Positions 18,671-27,092 of a stretch of 41,759 nt of DNA are shown in pieces. Under the pieces are notes generated by a model. That model was given only the letters and a program-made list of their open reading frames with translations, was not told where the DNA came from and did no database searches. How positions within the stretch are numbered: position 1 is the first letter of the stretch; each line of letters begins with the position of its first letter. The position numbers and the translations under genes were made by a program. This stretch comes from Acinetobacter tandoii DSM 14970 = CIP 107469 (GTDB lineage Bacteria; Pseudomonadota; Gammaproteobacteria; Pseudomonadales; Moraxellaceae), in NCBI RefSeq assembly GCF_000400735.1, contig NZ_KE007378.1:1-41759 (forward strand). Direction: 5' to 3'.

Positions 18671-19666
18671 TCAAGAATACTGGTGTCTATAGGTATTTGG
18701 TGTTGCTCCAGTCCAGTGCTTAAAAGCTCTAGAAAAAGAGTTCACTTCCTGAAAACCTAGTAAGAATGAGATCTCACTCGTACTAATCGAGGATTGTTTT
18801 AAATAATATTCAGCCAATGCCTTACGGGTATCATCCAGTATGGTTTTGAAATTGGTATTTTCGTCTTCAAGTAACCTTTGTAATGTGCGTTTACTTAGAG
18901 CCAGTCTTTTTGCTACTTCATCAATATTGCCCAATCCAGCAGGTAAACTTTCCAAGAGGATCGCTTTGACCTTTTCTTTGGTTGCAACACTGTGATCAAG
19001 TTCTGCTAGGCTTTGTTTTAAGTTGGGTTCAAAAAAAGACCACATTGTTGAGTTGGATGTTAAAAAAGCGCGCTCACTGTCTGTTTTTGAAAACTGAATG
19101 GATATACCGTGACTTTCTTGCGGAGCTACTCCAAAAAATTCCTGATATTTTTCAATCTCATTTGGTAATTCTGGCAAATAAATGGCTTTAGGAATGATTT
19201 GAGCACGAGTACAAATCCGTGCAAGTTGTGTAAAAAATATCAGTTCCGTCAGTATTAAACTCTTTGGAATTTCTGTATCTACTTCATAAAACTCAATATC
19301 TAAACTCAGCACATTTTCATCGACTTTGGGGTGCAATGCGATTGGACCAATTAAGCGTTTAAAGTGTGATAAGCGTTGCAGTGCAATCGTGAGATTAGGA
19401 CTACAGATGCAAGCAAATATTGCAGGATCAAATAATTCTACTGTAATCATTTGTCCTATCTTTAAGGGAAGATTTTCGACGCCAGATACAGTCTCTATCG
19501 CGTTCCAGAAGTCAAAATATTGCGTGGCTGTCACATAAAACTCTTTACGATTAAAGGCATCGAGAGGTAAAGAGGCTAAGCGCAAAACATCTTCTGGTTG
19601 TACACCTAAGTCGATTAGAAAGAGTTTCCAACTCGGTTGTAGCATAAACTTTGAAGCATATTTCAT
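18671..19666 (-). CDS. AraC-type transcription regulator (arabinose-binding-like N-terminus)
   Basis: The protein has 331 residues. The N-terminal two thirds match the AraC 'arabinose-binding' type found in OruR/ArgR-like regulators. The C-terminus (about 235-331) is an AraC/XylS double helix-turn-helix: LGNIDEVAKRLALSKRTLQRLLEDE, then SEISFLLGFQEVNSFSRAFKHWTGATPNTYR. I chose the ATG at 19666 because AGGAGG sits six bases before it, while the longer frame has no ribosome site. It lies 46 bases downstream of the SDR gene on the same strand and probably controls that operon. The effector is unknown. Confidence 0.9.
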   Translation of the reverse strand: MKYASKFMLQPSWKLFLIDLGVQPEDVLRLASLPLDAFNRKEFYVTATQYFDFWNAIETVSGVENLPLKIGQMITVELFDPAIFACICSPNLTIALQRLSHFKRLIGPIALHPKVDENVLSLDIEFYEVDTEIPKSLILTELIFFTQLARICTRAQIIPKAIYLPELPNEIEKYQEFFGVAPQESHGISIQFSKTDSERAFLTSNSTMWSFFEPNLKQSLAELDHSVATKEKVKAILLESLPAGLGNIDEVAKRLALSKRTLQRLLEDENTNFKTILDDTRKALAEYYLKQSSISTSEISFLLGFQEVNSFSRAFKHWTGATPNTYRHQYS

Positions 19667-19712
19667 GGTAATCCTCCTTTCCTCGCATGACTTTATTTTG
19701 ATTTTTAGGAAA

Positions 19713-20543
19713 TTACTTAACGACAGACATGACCATTTTGTCGAAGATGCGATCACCAAACCACTTTCTAACAAAAATCATGAGTTTAGCGTATTTTCCA
19801 CCAACATAACGTGTTTTGGGAGTGTTGGCATGTACCGCTTGCATTAGCATATCTACCACCACTTGCACATTGGATAAATCGCCTTTCTGGACGGATTCCT
19901 GTGTAGCATTAGCGACAGCATTTGCCATGTTACTGTAAGGTCCTGTCCCTGATCGTTGTACTAATGGCTTGACCATGACATCGGCAAATTCGGTTGCAAT
20001 CGCACCTGGTTCAATCACCACGACATCAATGTTAAAAGGTTTAAGTTCTAAACGAAGGCAATCTGACCAACCTTCTACCGCATGTTTACTGGCATGGTAC
20101 CAACTGCCCATTGGGGTATAAATTTTCCCGCCCATTGAGAAAATATTAATAATGCGACCTTTATTTTTTTGGCGCATCGAAGGCAGCACTTTTTGAGTCA
20201 AATATGCCATGCCGAATAAGTTCACTTCAAATTGATAACGAGCATCTTCAATCGAAGTATCTTCCATTGCACCATATAGACCAAAACCAGCACAGTTAAT
20301 CAGAATATCCACGCCTTTACTGTGTTTTTCAATGTGCTGAATGACTTCATCTACTTCGTGTTGCTGAGTAATATCCATCTTTAAAGTACGTGCACCAAGT
20401 GCTTTTAAATCCTCCATTGCATCAATACGACGCGCTACGGAATAAACAGTCAAACCTTGCTTCAGAAGCGCTTTTGTAAAAGCTTTCCCCATACCAGAGG
20501 AAGCGCCTGTAACGAGTACAACTTGATCTTGAACTTTCTTCAT
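19713..20543 (-). CDS. Short-chain dehydrogenase/reductase (SDR family)
   Basis: The 276-residue classical SDR has the NAD(P)-binding motif TGASSGMG (13-20), NCAG (83-86) in place of NNAG, and the active-site Ser136 with Tyr149 and Lys153 (YHASK). The substrate cannot be deduced; a hydroxyl/keto conversion on a small organic molecule is expected. AAAGG stands before the ATG. It is the first gene of the minus-strand operon with the AraC regulator and the small membrane gene. A TATAAT-like -10 (20595-20600, minus strand) and an inverted repeat further upstream form a likely regulated promoter. Confidence 0.92.
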   Translation of the reverse strand: MKKVQDQVVLVTGASSGMGKAFTKALLKQGLTVYSVARRIDAMEDLKALGARTLKMDITQQHEVDEVIQHIEKHSKGVDILINCAGFGLYGAMEDTSIEDARYQFEVNLFGMAYLTQKVLPSMRQKNKGRIINIFSMGGKIYTPMGSWYHASKHAVEGWSDCLRLELKPFNIDVVVIEPGAIATEFADVMVKPLVQRSGTGPYSNMANAVANATQESVQKGDLSNVQVVVDMLMQAVHANTPKTRYVGGKYAKLMIFVRKWFGDRIFDKMVMSVVK

Positions 20544-20594
20544 TTTGATTACCTTTATTGACTATGCTCAACATTCATTAAAGGCATTTTAGAA

Positions 20595-20649
20595 ATTATA
20601 CGCTTTCAACAGTAAATCGGATCGTGCCAAATGATATGCAAATCACGAT
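20595..20649 (-). promoter_or_regulatory. SDR operon promoter with candidate AraC-type operator
   Basis: On the minus strand TATAAT (20595-20600) has no good -35 box. Instead the -35 area and upstream are covered by ATCGTG (20621-20626) and CACGAT (20644-20649), a 6-bp inverted repeat with 17 bases between. Inside it are two direct copies of CAAATNA, 11 bases apart. A missing -35 plus helical-repeat direct repeats is what an AraC-type activator site looks like, and the neighbouring AraC gene is the natural candidate. Confidence 0.45.
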
Positions 20650-20706
20650 AAATAGCTAAATAGTTACTATGTGATAAGAACTTTTTTATAGTTTTAGTTT
20701 TCCTAA

Positions 20707-20734
20707 AATTAACATAATGCACGTTATGCGAAGT
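20707..20734 (-). other. dif-like XerC/XerD recombination site (pdif), XerD-XerC orientation
   Basis: The 28-bp site is built of a XerD arm AATTAACATAA (20707-20717), a six-base spacer TGCACG and a XerC arm TTATGCGAAGT (20724-20734). On the minus strand it reads ACTTCGCATAA - spacer - TTATGTTAATT, the Acinetobacter dif/pdif consensus. It is opposite in orientation to the second site at 40381-40408, as expected for the ends of a pdif module. Confidence 0.88.
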
Positions 20735-20740
20735 AACAAT

Positions 20741-22222
20741 TGTAAGCCCAAAATAGAAATGTCCGGTTTCTCCAAAGTAAAAATGTCCGCTTTTAGAATA
20801 TGTGTATTTGCAATTTTCTTAGCGGACTGTTTGATATGTTGGTGTCTATGTCGGATAAAGAACTTAAACGATTGTCGGTCTTGCAAGAAATTTGTGATCA
20901 ACGCATTAGCCAGTCTCAGGCTGCTCAGCTACTTCATATTTCAGAGCGTCAAATCAGACGCTTATTGCAAAAATACAAAGCTCAAGGTCCAGCTGCGTTA
21001 GCCCATGCGGCACGTGGCCAAACCAGCAACTCTAAGATTCCTGAAGAACTCAGACTGAAGTGCCTCAATATTGTCTCTGATCAATTTCATGGTTTCGGAC
21101 CCACCTTAGCCCATGAAAAGCTGACCAGCATTCATGGCTTTGATATTTCCGTGGAAACATTGCGTTCCTGGATGATTGCAGCCAATTTGTGGATTCCTCG
21201 CTCTAAACGCCTGAAACGACCCTATCGGCCTCGATATAACCGAGATTGTTATGGTGAACTGATCCAAATTGATGGCTCACACCATGACTGGTTCGAAGGA
21301 CGTGCTCCTAAATGCTGTCTACTGGTGTTTATCGATGATGCCACAGGAAGCTTACAGCACCTACGTTTCTGTGAATCAGAATCAACCTTTGACTATATGC
21401 TTTCAACTAGAGCCTATATTGAACAACACGGTAAACCATTGGCATTTTACAGTGACAAACATTCAGTCTTTAGAGTGAATCAAAGCAGTAAGAAAGACAC
21501 CAAGATTACGCAATTTGGGCGCGTACTCAACACGCTCAATATCGACATCATCTTCGCCAACTCACCACAGGCCAAAGGCCGTGTAGAACGCGCCAATAGA
21601 ACACTACAGGATCGTTTGATCAAAGAGATGCGACTGGAAGGGATCTGTTCAATTGAGCAAGCCAATGCATGGCTACCCCGCTTTATTGAGCAGTTCAATC
21701 TAAAATTTGCGAAGACAGCCTTTAATCCCAAGGATCTACACCGAAGTGTCACTGAAACCCCTGAGAAATTAGATGATATTTTTACTTGGCGTGAGCCACG
21801 TAGAGTCACCAACAGCCTGACCATTACGTATGATAAATGCGTATATATTCTGGAAACCACTGAAGAAAATCAAAGGTTGGTTGGCAAATATGTTGAGTTT
21901 CTAGAATATCCAGACGGAACTGTAGCGATTGAATATCAAGGGAGAAAAGTCACTTACAGCATCTTTGATAAATTAAGTCAGCTGAACCAACGAGAGATTG
22001 TTGAGAATAAACGTTTGGGTTCTGTGCTAGCCCATATCCAGCAACAACATGAAGAATTAGAACAGCATAACCAACGAAATCGTTCTCAAAAGATGCCAAG
22101 CAGACGAGCACAGAAAGCTGCAATTCAACAGAGAAATCTGAATCCTGTGCTTGACTTGGAAATGTCTGTATAGGACATTTCTATTTAGTTATTAGGTAGG
22201 ACATTTCTACTTGGGAATAACA
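20741..22222 (+). mobile_element. IS1202-group (ISNCY) insertion sequence A, next to the dif-like site
   Basis: The ends are related 24-bp inverted repeats, TGTAAGCCCAAAATAG... on the left and the complement of TGTTATTCCCAAGTAG... on the right, both running into AGAAATGTCC. Each end has a second, internal AAATGTCC copy about 20 bases further in. Length is about 1,482 bp with one transposase gene. AACAA precedes (20735-20739) and follows (22223-22227) the element. If that is a 5-bp duplication, the left boundary is 20740. It starts 5-6 bp from the XerC arm. Confidence 0.87.
20836..22173 (+). CDS. IS1202-group (ISNCY) transposase of element A
   Basis: About 445 residues from the ATG at 20836 (MLVSMSDKELKRL), which corresponds to the start in the sister element; earlier ATGs lie in the terminal repeat region. 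The N-terminus is a helix-turn-helix (ISQSQAAQLLHISERQIRRLLQKY). The integrase-like core carries D in IQIDGSHHDWFEGR, D in AFYSDKHSVFRV and E in KGRVERANRTLQDRLIKEM. The C-terminal part is a basic tail. No disruption is seen. Confidence 0.92.
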   Translation: MLVSMSDKELKRLSVLQEICDQRISQSQAAQLLHISERQIRRLLQKYKAQGPAALAHAARGQTSNSKIPEELRLKCLNIVSDQFHGFGPTLAHEKLTSIHGFDISVETLRSWMIAANLWIPRSKRLKRPYRPRYNRDCYGELIQIDGSHHDWFEGRAPKCCLLVFIDDATGSLQHLRFCESESTFDYMLSTRAYIEQHGKPLAFYSDKHSVFRVNQSSKKDTKITQFGRVLNTLNIDIIFANSPQAKGRVERANRTLQDRLIKEMRLEGICSIEQANAWLPRFIEQFNLKFAKTAFNPKDLHRSVTETPEKLDDIFTWREPRRVTNSLTITYDKCVYILETTEENQRLVGKYVEFLEYPDGTVAIEYQGRKVTYSIFDKLSQLNQREIVENKRLGSVLAHIQQQHEELEQHNQRNRSQKMPSRRAQKAAIQQRNLNPVLDLEMSV

Positions 22223-22227
22223 AACAA

Positions 22228-23708
22228 TGTTAGAACCCATTTAAAGTGTCTATATTCTCACCAATAAAAATGTCTGGTCTATGATGCACATCAACATCAT
22301 GGACTGGATAAAACTTGAGATGCTGATCACTATGTCTGACAAGGAAATACAACGTCTTGCAGTCCTGCAAGATGTTCGAGATCAACGTATTACACAAGTC
22401 CGTGCTGCTGAAATTCTGAATCTTTCAACCCGTCAAATTACCCGGTTATTGCAGAAGCTAAAGAAAGACGGTGTTTCAGGCCTGACACATGCCAGTCGTG
22501 GTCAACCTGGCCATCGTCGCCATGATGAAGCCGTAAAGTCTGAATGCCTTTCCATTATTTCTGAACATCTGCTGGGCTTTGGTCCAACCTTGGCTCATGA
22601 GAAGCTCAGCAGCATATTCGGTCTGAATATTCCTGTAGAAACGGTTCGACGCTGGATGACAGCCAATGAACTCTGGATTCCGCGATCCAAGCGTCTGAAA
22701 CGGCCATATCAGCCTCGATATAAGCGGGATTGCTTCGGTGAGCTGATCCAGATTGATGGTTCATATCATGACTGGTTTGAAGGTCGAGCTGCCAGATGCT
22801 GCTTGCTGGTCTATATTGATGATGCCACTGGAAAGCTGCTGCATCTGCGCTTTTGTGAGGCTGAAACCACCTTTGACTATATGCTTTCCACCCGAGCCTA
22901 CATTGAACAATACGGCAAGCCGCTGGCCTTTTATAGTGACAAACATTCGGTATTCAGAGTGAACCAGAAATCCAGTCAGGACAGTCAGATCACACAATTT
23001 GGCAGGATTCTGAATGAGTTAAACATTGATATTATCTTTGCCAACTCACCACAGGCCAAAGGGCGTGTGGAACGAGCGAATAGAACACTACAAGACCGTT
23101 TGATTAAGGAAATGCGCCTGGAAGGCATCAGTTCGATTGCGGAAGCAAACGCATGGTTACCCAGCTTTATTGAGCAGTTTAACCAGAAGTTCGCCAAGTG
23201 TGCGAGAAACTCAAAGAATTTGCATCGTCCCTTAATAGAGTCTGATGCTGAGCTGGATGATGTGTTTACCTGGCAGGAGCCGCGTAAGGTCACGAGGAGC
23301 CTGACCATTACTTATGACAAATGTATTTATCTGCTTGAGCCAACAGCGCTGAATCATAAGCTCGTTGGGCAATACATTACTTTCATGGAATATCCAGATG
23401 GTACTGTGGCGATAACGCATGAAGGACAGAAGATCAACTACAGTATTTTTAACAAGTTGTCTGGATTACAGCAGAATGAAGTGGTTGAGAATAAAAGATT
23501 AGGCTCAGTTCTGGCCCATATTCAGCAACAACATGAAGAGTTGGAAAAACAGAATAAACGTTCCCGTCTCAAGAAAAGTATGCCGAGCCGTAAAGCTCAG
23601 AAAGCTGTGATTGAACAAAGAAATTTAAATCCTGTGCTTGACTGTTGTAATTAAAAACAGGACATTTTAAATGGTTTATCGCATAGACATTTTAATTGGT
23701 GAATAACA
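22228..23708 (+). mobile_element. IS1202-group (ISNCY) insertion sequence B, directly behind A
   Basis: The ends TGTTAGAACCCATTTAAAG... (left) and the complement of TGTTATTCACCAATTAAAA... (right) are imperfect inverted repeats, each with a doubled AAATGTC motif. It is about 1,481 bp with one transposase. The direct repeat AACAA flanks it exactly (22223-22227 and 23709-23713). It is a different element from A, although in the same orientation and of nearly the same length. Confidence 0.87.
22320..23654 (+). CDS. IS1202-group (ISNCY) transposase of element B
   Basis: About 444 residues from the ATG at 22320 (MLITMSDKEIQRL). The domain plan is the same as in element A: HTH (ITQVRAAEILNLSTRQITRLLQKL), then catalytic D, D and E in IQIDGSYHDWFEGR, AFYSDKHSVFRV and KGRVERANRTLQDR. 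By eye it is roughly three quarters identical to A, highest in the catalytic core and lowest in the N-terminus and tail, so it is a sister IS and not a recent duplicate. Confidence 0.92.
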   Translation: MLITMSDKEIQRLAVLQDVRDQRITQVRAAEILNLSTRQITRLLQKLKKDGVSGLTHASRGQPGHRRHDEAVKSECLSIISEHLLGFGPTLAHEKLSSIFGLNIPVETVRRWMTANELWIPRSKRLKRPYQPRYKRDCFGELIQIDGSYHDWFEGRAARCCLLVYIDDATGKLLHLRFCEAETTFDYMLSTRAYIEQYGKPLAFYSDKHSVFRVNQKSSQDSQITQFGRILNELNIDIIFANSPQAKGRVERANRTLQDRLIKEMRLEGISSIAEANAWLPSFIEQFNQKFAKCARNSKNLHRPLIESDAELDDVFTWQEPRKVTRSLTITYDKCIYLLEPTALNHKLVGQYITFMEYPDGTVAITHEGQKINYSIFNKLSGLQQNEVVENKRLGSVLAHIQQQHEELEKQNKRSRLKKSMPSRKAQKAVIEQRNLNPVLDCCN

Positions 23709-23751
23709 AACAACTTGATATTTATCATTAAATTTCAGTATATTAGATCAA

Positions 23752-23788
23752 GCCGTTGTGGGGCATAGGGTACCAGAGCGGCTTTTTA
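23752..23788 (+). terminator. Possible terminator
   Basis: AAGCCG and CGGCTT pair around a long loop of about 23 bases and are followed by TTTATT. The loop includes the palindrome GGTACC. It lies in the otherwise empty 163-base gap between IS B and the resolvase remnant. The long loop makes this uncertain. Confidence 0.35.
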
Positions 23789-23876
23789 TTGATTATTTAT
23801 GTTCCACGCTTAAAATTCGAACAATGTTTCATGATTTTTATAAGTTAAACTAAATTTAGTTGCCAATCCCAATAAG

Positions 23877-24285
23877 CTATTCACTAACTTGTAAATATCG
23901 GTATACCGCCTGACGACTAATCCCAAAAGCTTTTCCTAATGCCATTTTTGATGGATACTTCCCTTCCCTCCATGCTTGTCGTAAAGCTTCAGCTTGGTCA
24001 GGCTTTAGTTTATGCACCCGACCTTTGTACTTCCCCTGAGCAGAGGCGAGTTTTATTCCTTCCTTTTGCCGCTCTAAAATGATCTCACGTTCGAACTGTG
24101 CAAAAGCACCCATCAATTGCAGCATCAAATTATCCATCGGGGTGGATTCGGCCGTAAAAGTAATATTTTCTTTTACAAACTGGATGGCAATCCCTCGTTT
24201 GACCAGTTTATCTACTTCAGTGACCAAATCTTTCAGGCTTCGCGCAAAACGATCCATGGAATGTACAATCACCCTGTCCCCTTCC
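23877..24285 (-). pseudogene. Serine resolvase (TnpR-like) gene, 5' end removed by the IS6 element
   Basis: The fragment keeps the C-terminal 135 or so residues: EGDRVIVHSMDRFARSL, the E-helix (MDNLMLQLMGAFAQFEREI) and the Hin-type HTH (PSKMALGKAFGISRQAVYRYL). The catalytic N-terminus (YVRVSS) is missing because GGCACTGTTGCAAA of the IS6 element begins at 24286. It is nearly identical to the intact resolvase at 39375-39941, and the match ends exactly at the IS boundary. Without the active-site serine it cannot work. Confidence 0.9.
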
Positions 24286-25105
24286 GGCACTGTTGCAAAT
24301 AGGCTGACATGATAAGCTAAATATCTTATTTATTTCGAGATACAGCAGATGAATCCCTTCCACGGTCGGCACTTTCAAGGTGAAATCATTCTTTGGGCTG
24401 TTCGTTGGTATTGTAAATATGGCATCAGCTATCGTGAACTTCAAGAAATGCTCGCTGAACGAGGCATAAATGTGGATCACAGTACAATTTATCGTTGGGT
24501 TCAGCGTTATGCTCCAGAAATGGAAAAACGGTTACGCTGGTATTGGCGTAATCCTACAGATTTACATTCATGGCATATGGATGAGACTTATATCAAAGTG
24601 AAGGGGCGATGGACTTACCTGTATCGTGCAGTTGATCAACGGGGTCATACGATTGACTTTTACCTTTCCGCTAGACGGAACAGTAAATCAGCCTATAGTT
24701 TTCTAGGAAAGATCTTCAATACGGTGAAAAAATGGCAAATTCCACGGGTCATCAATACAGATAAAGCAGCGACCTATGGCCATGCTTTATCACGATTAAA
24801 GCGAGAAGGAAAATGTCCAGTAGATATTGAGCACAGGCAGATTAAGTATAAAAATAATGTCATTGAATGTGATCATGGTAAGTTAAAGCGGATCATCAGG
24901 GCCACATTAGGATTCAAATCTATGAAGACGGCTTATGCCACAATTAAAGGTATTGAAGTCATGCGTGCACTACGTAAAGGACAAGCATCGTCATTTTATT
25001 ATGGTCAGCCTCAAGGTGAAGTGTGTCTAATCAACAGGGTTTTCGGTCTCTAAGCACTTTTAAAAAGGAACTTCATCGACTCAAATCTCTATTTGCAACA
25101 GTGCC
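24286..25105 (+). mobile_element. IS6/IS26-family insertion sequence (IS1008-like), 820 bp
   Basis: Perfect 14-bp ends, GGCACTGTTGCAAA (24286-24299) and TTTGCAACAGTGCC (25092-25105), enclose one transposase. The 8-bp flanks (CCCCTTCC and GGAATTAA) differ. The left flank is a resolvase gene and the right flank a copper ATPase gene, so both were truncated at this element by an IS6-mediated deletion or cointegrate event. Confidence 0.94.
24349..25053 (+). CDS. IS6-family transposase
   Basis: This 234-residue protein has the typical IS26-like features: HTH at YCKYGISYRELQEMLAERG, DDE residues in SWHMDETYIKVKG, VINTDKAATYG and the ECDHGKLKR region, and the C-terminus ending INRVFGL. It is full length. 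It differs from the second IS6 transposase (26307-27011) at about one residue in twelve. Confidence 0.94.
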   Translation: MNPFHGRHFQGEIILWAVRWYCKYGISYRELQEMLAERGINVDHSTIYRWVQRYAPEMEKRLRWYWRNPTDLHSWHMDETYIKVKGRWTYLYRAVDQRGHTIDFYLSARRNSKSAYSFLGKIFNTVKKWQIPRVINTDKAATYGHALSRLKREGKCPVDIEHRQIKYKNNVIECDHGKLKRIIRATLGFKSMKTAYATIKGIEVMRALRKGQASSFYYGQPQGEVCLINRVFGL

Positions 25106-25901
25106 GGAATTAATCCTGTCTCCTGTTGCTGATTTCAAGTCAGTCACGGGCTATGGAATAGAAGCAACGGTGTCTGAACATTTGGTTCATATTGGTGCAG
25201 ATCGATATATGGAAAAACTAGGTTTGAATCCTAATGTTTTTTCTCAATTTTCGGATCGTTTGGGAGAAGAAGGAAAAACCCCTCTCTATGTTGCGATTGA
25301 CCAGAAACTTGCTGCCATTATTGCTGTAGCAGATCCAATTAAAGAATCAACATTTGCTGCAATTGAAGCGTTACATCAGTTAGGTTTAAAGGTTGCCATG
25401 ATTACAGGTGATAACCGTCATACAGCTCAAGCGATTGCAAAAAAACTAGGTATTGATGAGGTTATTGCAGAAGTCTTACCTGAAGGTAAAATAGAGGCCG
25501 TTAAAAAATTAAAAAATCAATATGGTAAACTCGCATATGTTGGAGATGGCATTAATGATGCCCCTGCACTTGCAGAAGCAGATATTGGTTTAGCAATAGG
25601 TACAGGTACAGACGTAGCTATTGAAGCTGCTGATGTGGTTTTGATGTCTGGCAACCTGAAAGGAGTGCCAAATGCTATCGCTTTAAGCAAAGCGACTATA
25701 ACCAATATTCGTGAAAATTTATTTTGGGCATTTGTTTACAATGCAGCTCTGATTCCTATTGCAGCAGGTGTACTTTATCCGCAATTTGGACTGCTACTTT
25801 CTCCTGTATTTGCTGCTGGTGCAATGGCTCTCTCGTCAATATTTGTACTAGGAAATGCTTTACGATTAAAACGTTTTAAAGCCCCCCTTGCAATTATTTA
25901 A
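25106..25901 (+). pseudogene. Copper-type P1B ATPase (copA-like), C-terminal remnant
   Basis: The frame enters from the IS6 end and keeps the last 264 or so codons: part of the nucleotide-binding domain (VTGYGIEATV), the P-domain motifs MITGDNRHTAQAIA and VGDGINDAPALAEADIGLA, the VLM hinge and the last two transmembrane helices. The metal-binding domains, the CPC membrane site and the DKTGT phosphorylation site are missing, so it is not functional. The frame continues upstream into the IS only by chance. Confidence 0.92.
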
Positions 25902-25961
25902 CCATTTTTTATATACATTTAAAGTTTTGTTGGCTTTACTTTATATATTTGGAAATAGTCT

Positions 25962-25980
25962 AAGCCATGTTGGCTTTTAT
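25962..25980 (+). terminator. Short terminator-like hairpin after the copA remnant
   Basis: AAGCCA and TGGCTT form a 6-bp stem with a TGT loop followed by TTAT. It is a weak terminator candidate 60 bases after the ATPase stop. Confidence 0.4.
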
Positions 25981-26025
25981 TAAATATCATACAGTTGATA
26001 TTCTAATTATTTGAGAGGGATTAAG

Positions 26026-26151
26026 ATGAAAAGAATTTTATTAATATGCTTTATAGGCATGTCATTTACCTATGCGAATGCTCATTCTGGGGGAACGAAC
26101 TCACAGGGTTGTCATACTAACAGTAAAACTGGTGATTACCACTGTCATTAA
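26026..26151 (+). CDS. Small secreted YHYH-type protein (41 aa)
   Basis: The protein starts with a signal peptide (MKRILLICFIGMSFTYANA), leaving a mature part of only about 22 residues: HSGGTNSQGCHTNSKTGDYHCH. The SGG...GCH...TGDYHCH pattern is the small His/Cys motif found in YHYH-domain proteins. GAGAGGGA lies five bases before the ATG. Two Cys and four His in so few residues suggest metal binding in the periplasm, in keeping with the copper ATPase remnant upstream, but the function is not established. Confidence 0.75.
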   Translation: MKRILLICFIGMSFTYANAHSGGTNSQGCHTNSKTGDYHCH

Positions 26152-26161
26152 TAGGTGCGCA

Positions 26162-26190
26162 CACAGTTTTTTTATTTAAAAGACTGTGCT
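26162..26190. terminator. Possible terminator after the YHYH gene
   Basis: CACAGT (26162-26167) pairs with ACTGTG (26183-26188) around a 15-base A/T loop. There is no clean T-run, so the call is weak. Confidence 0.3.
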
Positions 26191-26254
26191 TTAAAGTTAT
26201 AAGTAGCGTTTAACTAAAGCTAAAAATTCATTCAGTTCTTTTTCCTTTATTTCC

Positions 26255-27073
26255 GGCACTGTTGCAAATAGAGATTTGAGTCGATGATGTTCCCTTTAAA
26301 AAGTACTTAGAGACCGAAAACCCTGTTGATTAGACACACTTCACCCTGAGGCTGACCATAATAAAATGACGATGCTTGTCCTTTACGTAGTGCACGCATG
26401 ACTTCAATACCTTTAATTGTGGCATAAGCCGTCTTCATAGATTTGAATCCTAATGTGGCCCTGATGATCCGCTTTAACTTACCATGATCACATTCAATGA
26501 CATTATTTTTATACTTAATCTGCCTGTGCTCAAGGTCTGGTGGACATTTACCTTCCCGTTTTAACCGTGATAAAGCACGTCCATATGTGGGTGCTTTATC
26601 CGTGTTGATCACTTGTGGAATTTGCCACTTCTTCACATTATTTAAAATTTTTCCAAGAAAACAATATGCTGATTTGGTATTACGTCTAGAAGAAAGATAA
26701 AAATCAATGGTATCGCCACGTTGATCGACTGCACGATACAGATAAGACCATCGTCCATTCACTTTTACATAGGTTTCATCAATATGCCACGAGCTCAGAT
26801 CTGTAGGATTACGCCAATACCAGCGTAAACGTTTTTCTATTTCAGGAGCATAACGTTGAACCCAACGGTAAATAGTCGTGTGATCAACATTCACACCCCG
26901 TTCGGCCAGCATTTCCTGCAGTTCACGATAGCTAATGCCATATTTACAATACCAGCGCACAGCCCAAAGAATGATTTCGCCCTGAAAATGCCGACCATGG
27001 AAAGGATTCATATGCTGCACCTTTAGCTAAAACAGTCTTCAGCTTACCATTCGTGGTTATTTGCAATAGTGCC
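26255..27073 (-). mobile_element. Second IS6/IS26-family insertion sequence (inverted), 819 bp
   Basis: Ends are GGCACTGTTGCAAA (26255-26268) and TTTGCAATAGTGCC (27060-27073); the transposase-proximal end has one mismatch. It lies in inverted orientation to the first IS6 element, with the transposase 3' ends facing each other across the copA remnant and the YHYH gene. There is no 8-bp duplication (TTATTTCC / ATGTAGAA). Its non-coding leader (27012-27059) differs entirely from that of the first element. Confidence 0.93.
26307..27011 (-). CDS. IS6-family transposase, second copy
   Basis: This 234-residue protein is of the same type as at 24349-25053, with DDE residues in SWHIDETYVKVNG and VINTDKAPTYG and the end INRVFGL. 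I use the ATG at 27011 (MNPFHGRHFQGE) to match the sister element; an ATG nine bases earlier is possible. It is intact. Confidence 0.93.
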   Translation of the reverse strand: MNPFHGRHFQGEIILWAVRWYCKYGISYRELQEMLAERGVNVDHTTIYRWVQRYAPEIEKRLRWYWRNPTDLSSWHIDETYVKVNGRWSYLYRAVDQRGDTIDFYLSSRRNTKSAYCFLGKILNNVKKWQIPQVINTDKAPTYGRALSRLKREGKCPPDLEHRQIKYKNNVIECDHGKLKRIIRATLGFKSMKTAYATIKGIEVMRALRKGQASSFYYGQPQGEVCLINRVFGL

Positions 27074-27092
27074 ATGTAGAAAGAGCAGCACT

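Noticed and set aside
20595..20615. A third dif-like site (GCGTATAATTT on the minus strand)
   Set aside because: It resembles a XerC arm only in part, has no XerD arm after a six-base spacer, and is better explained as the -10 region.
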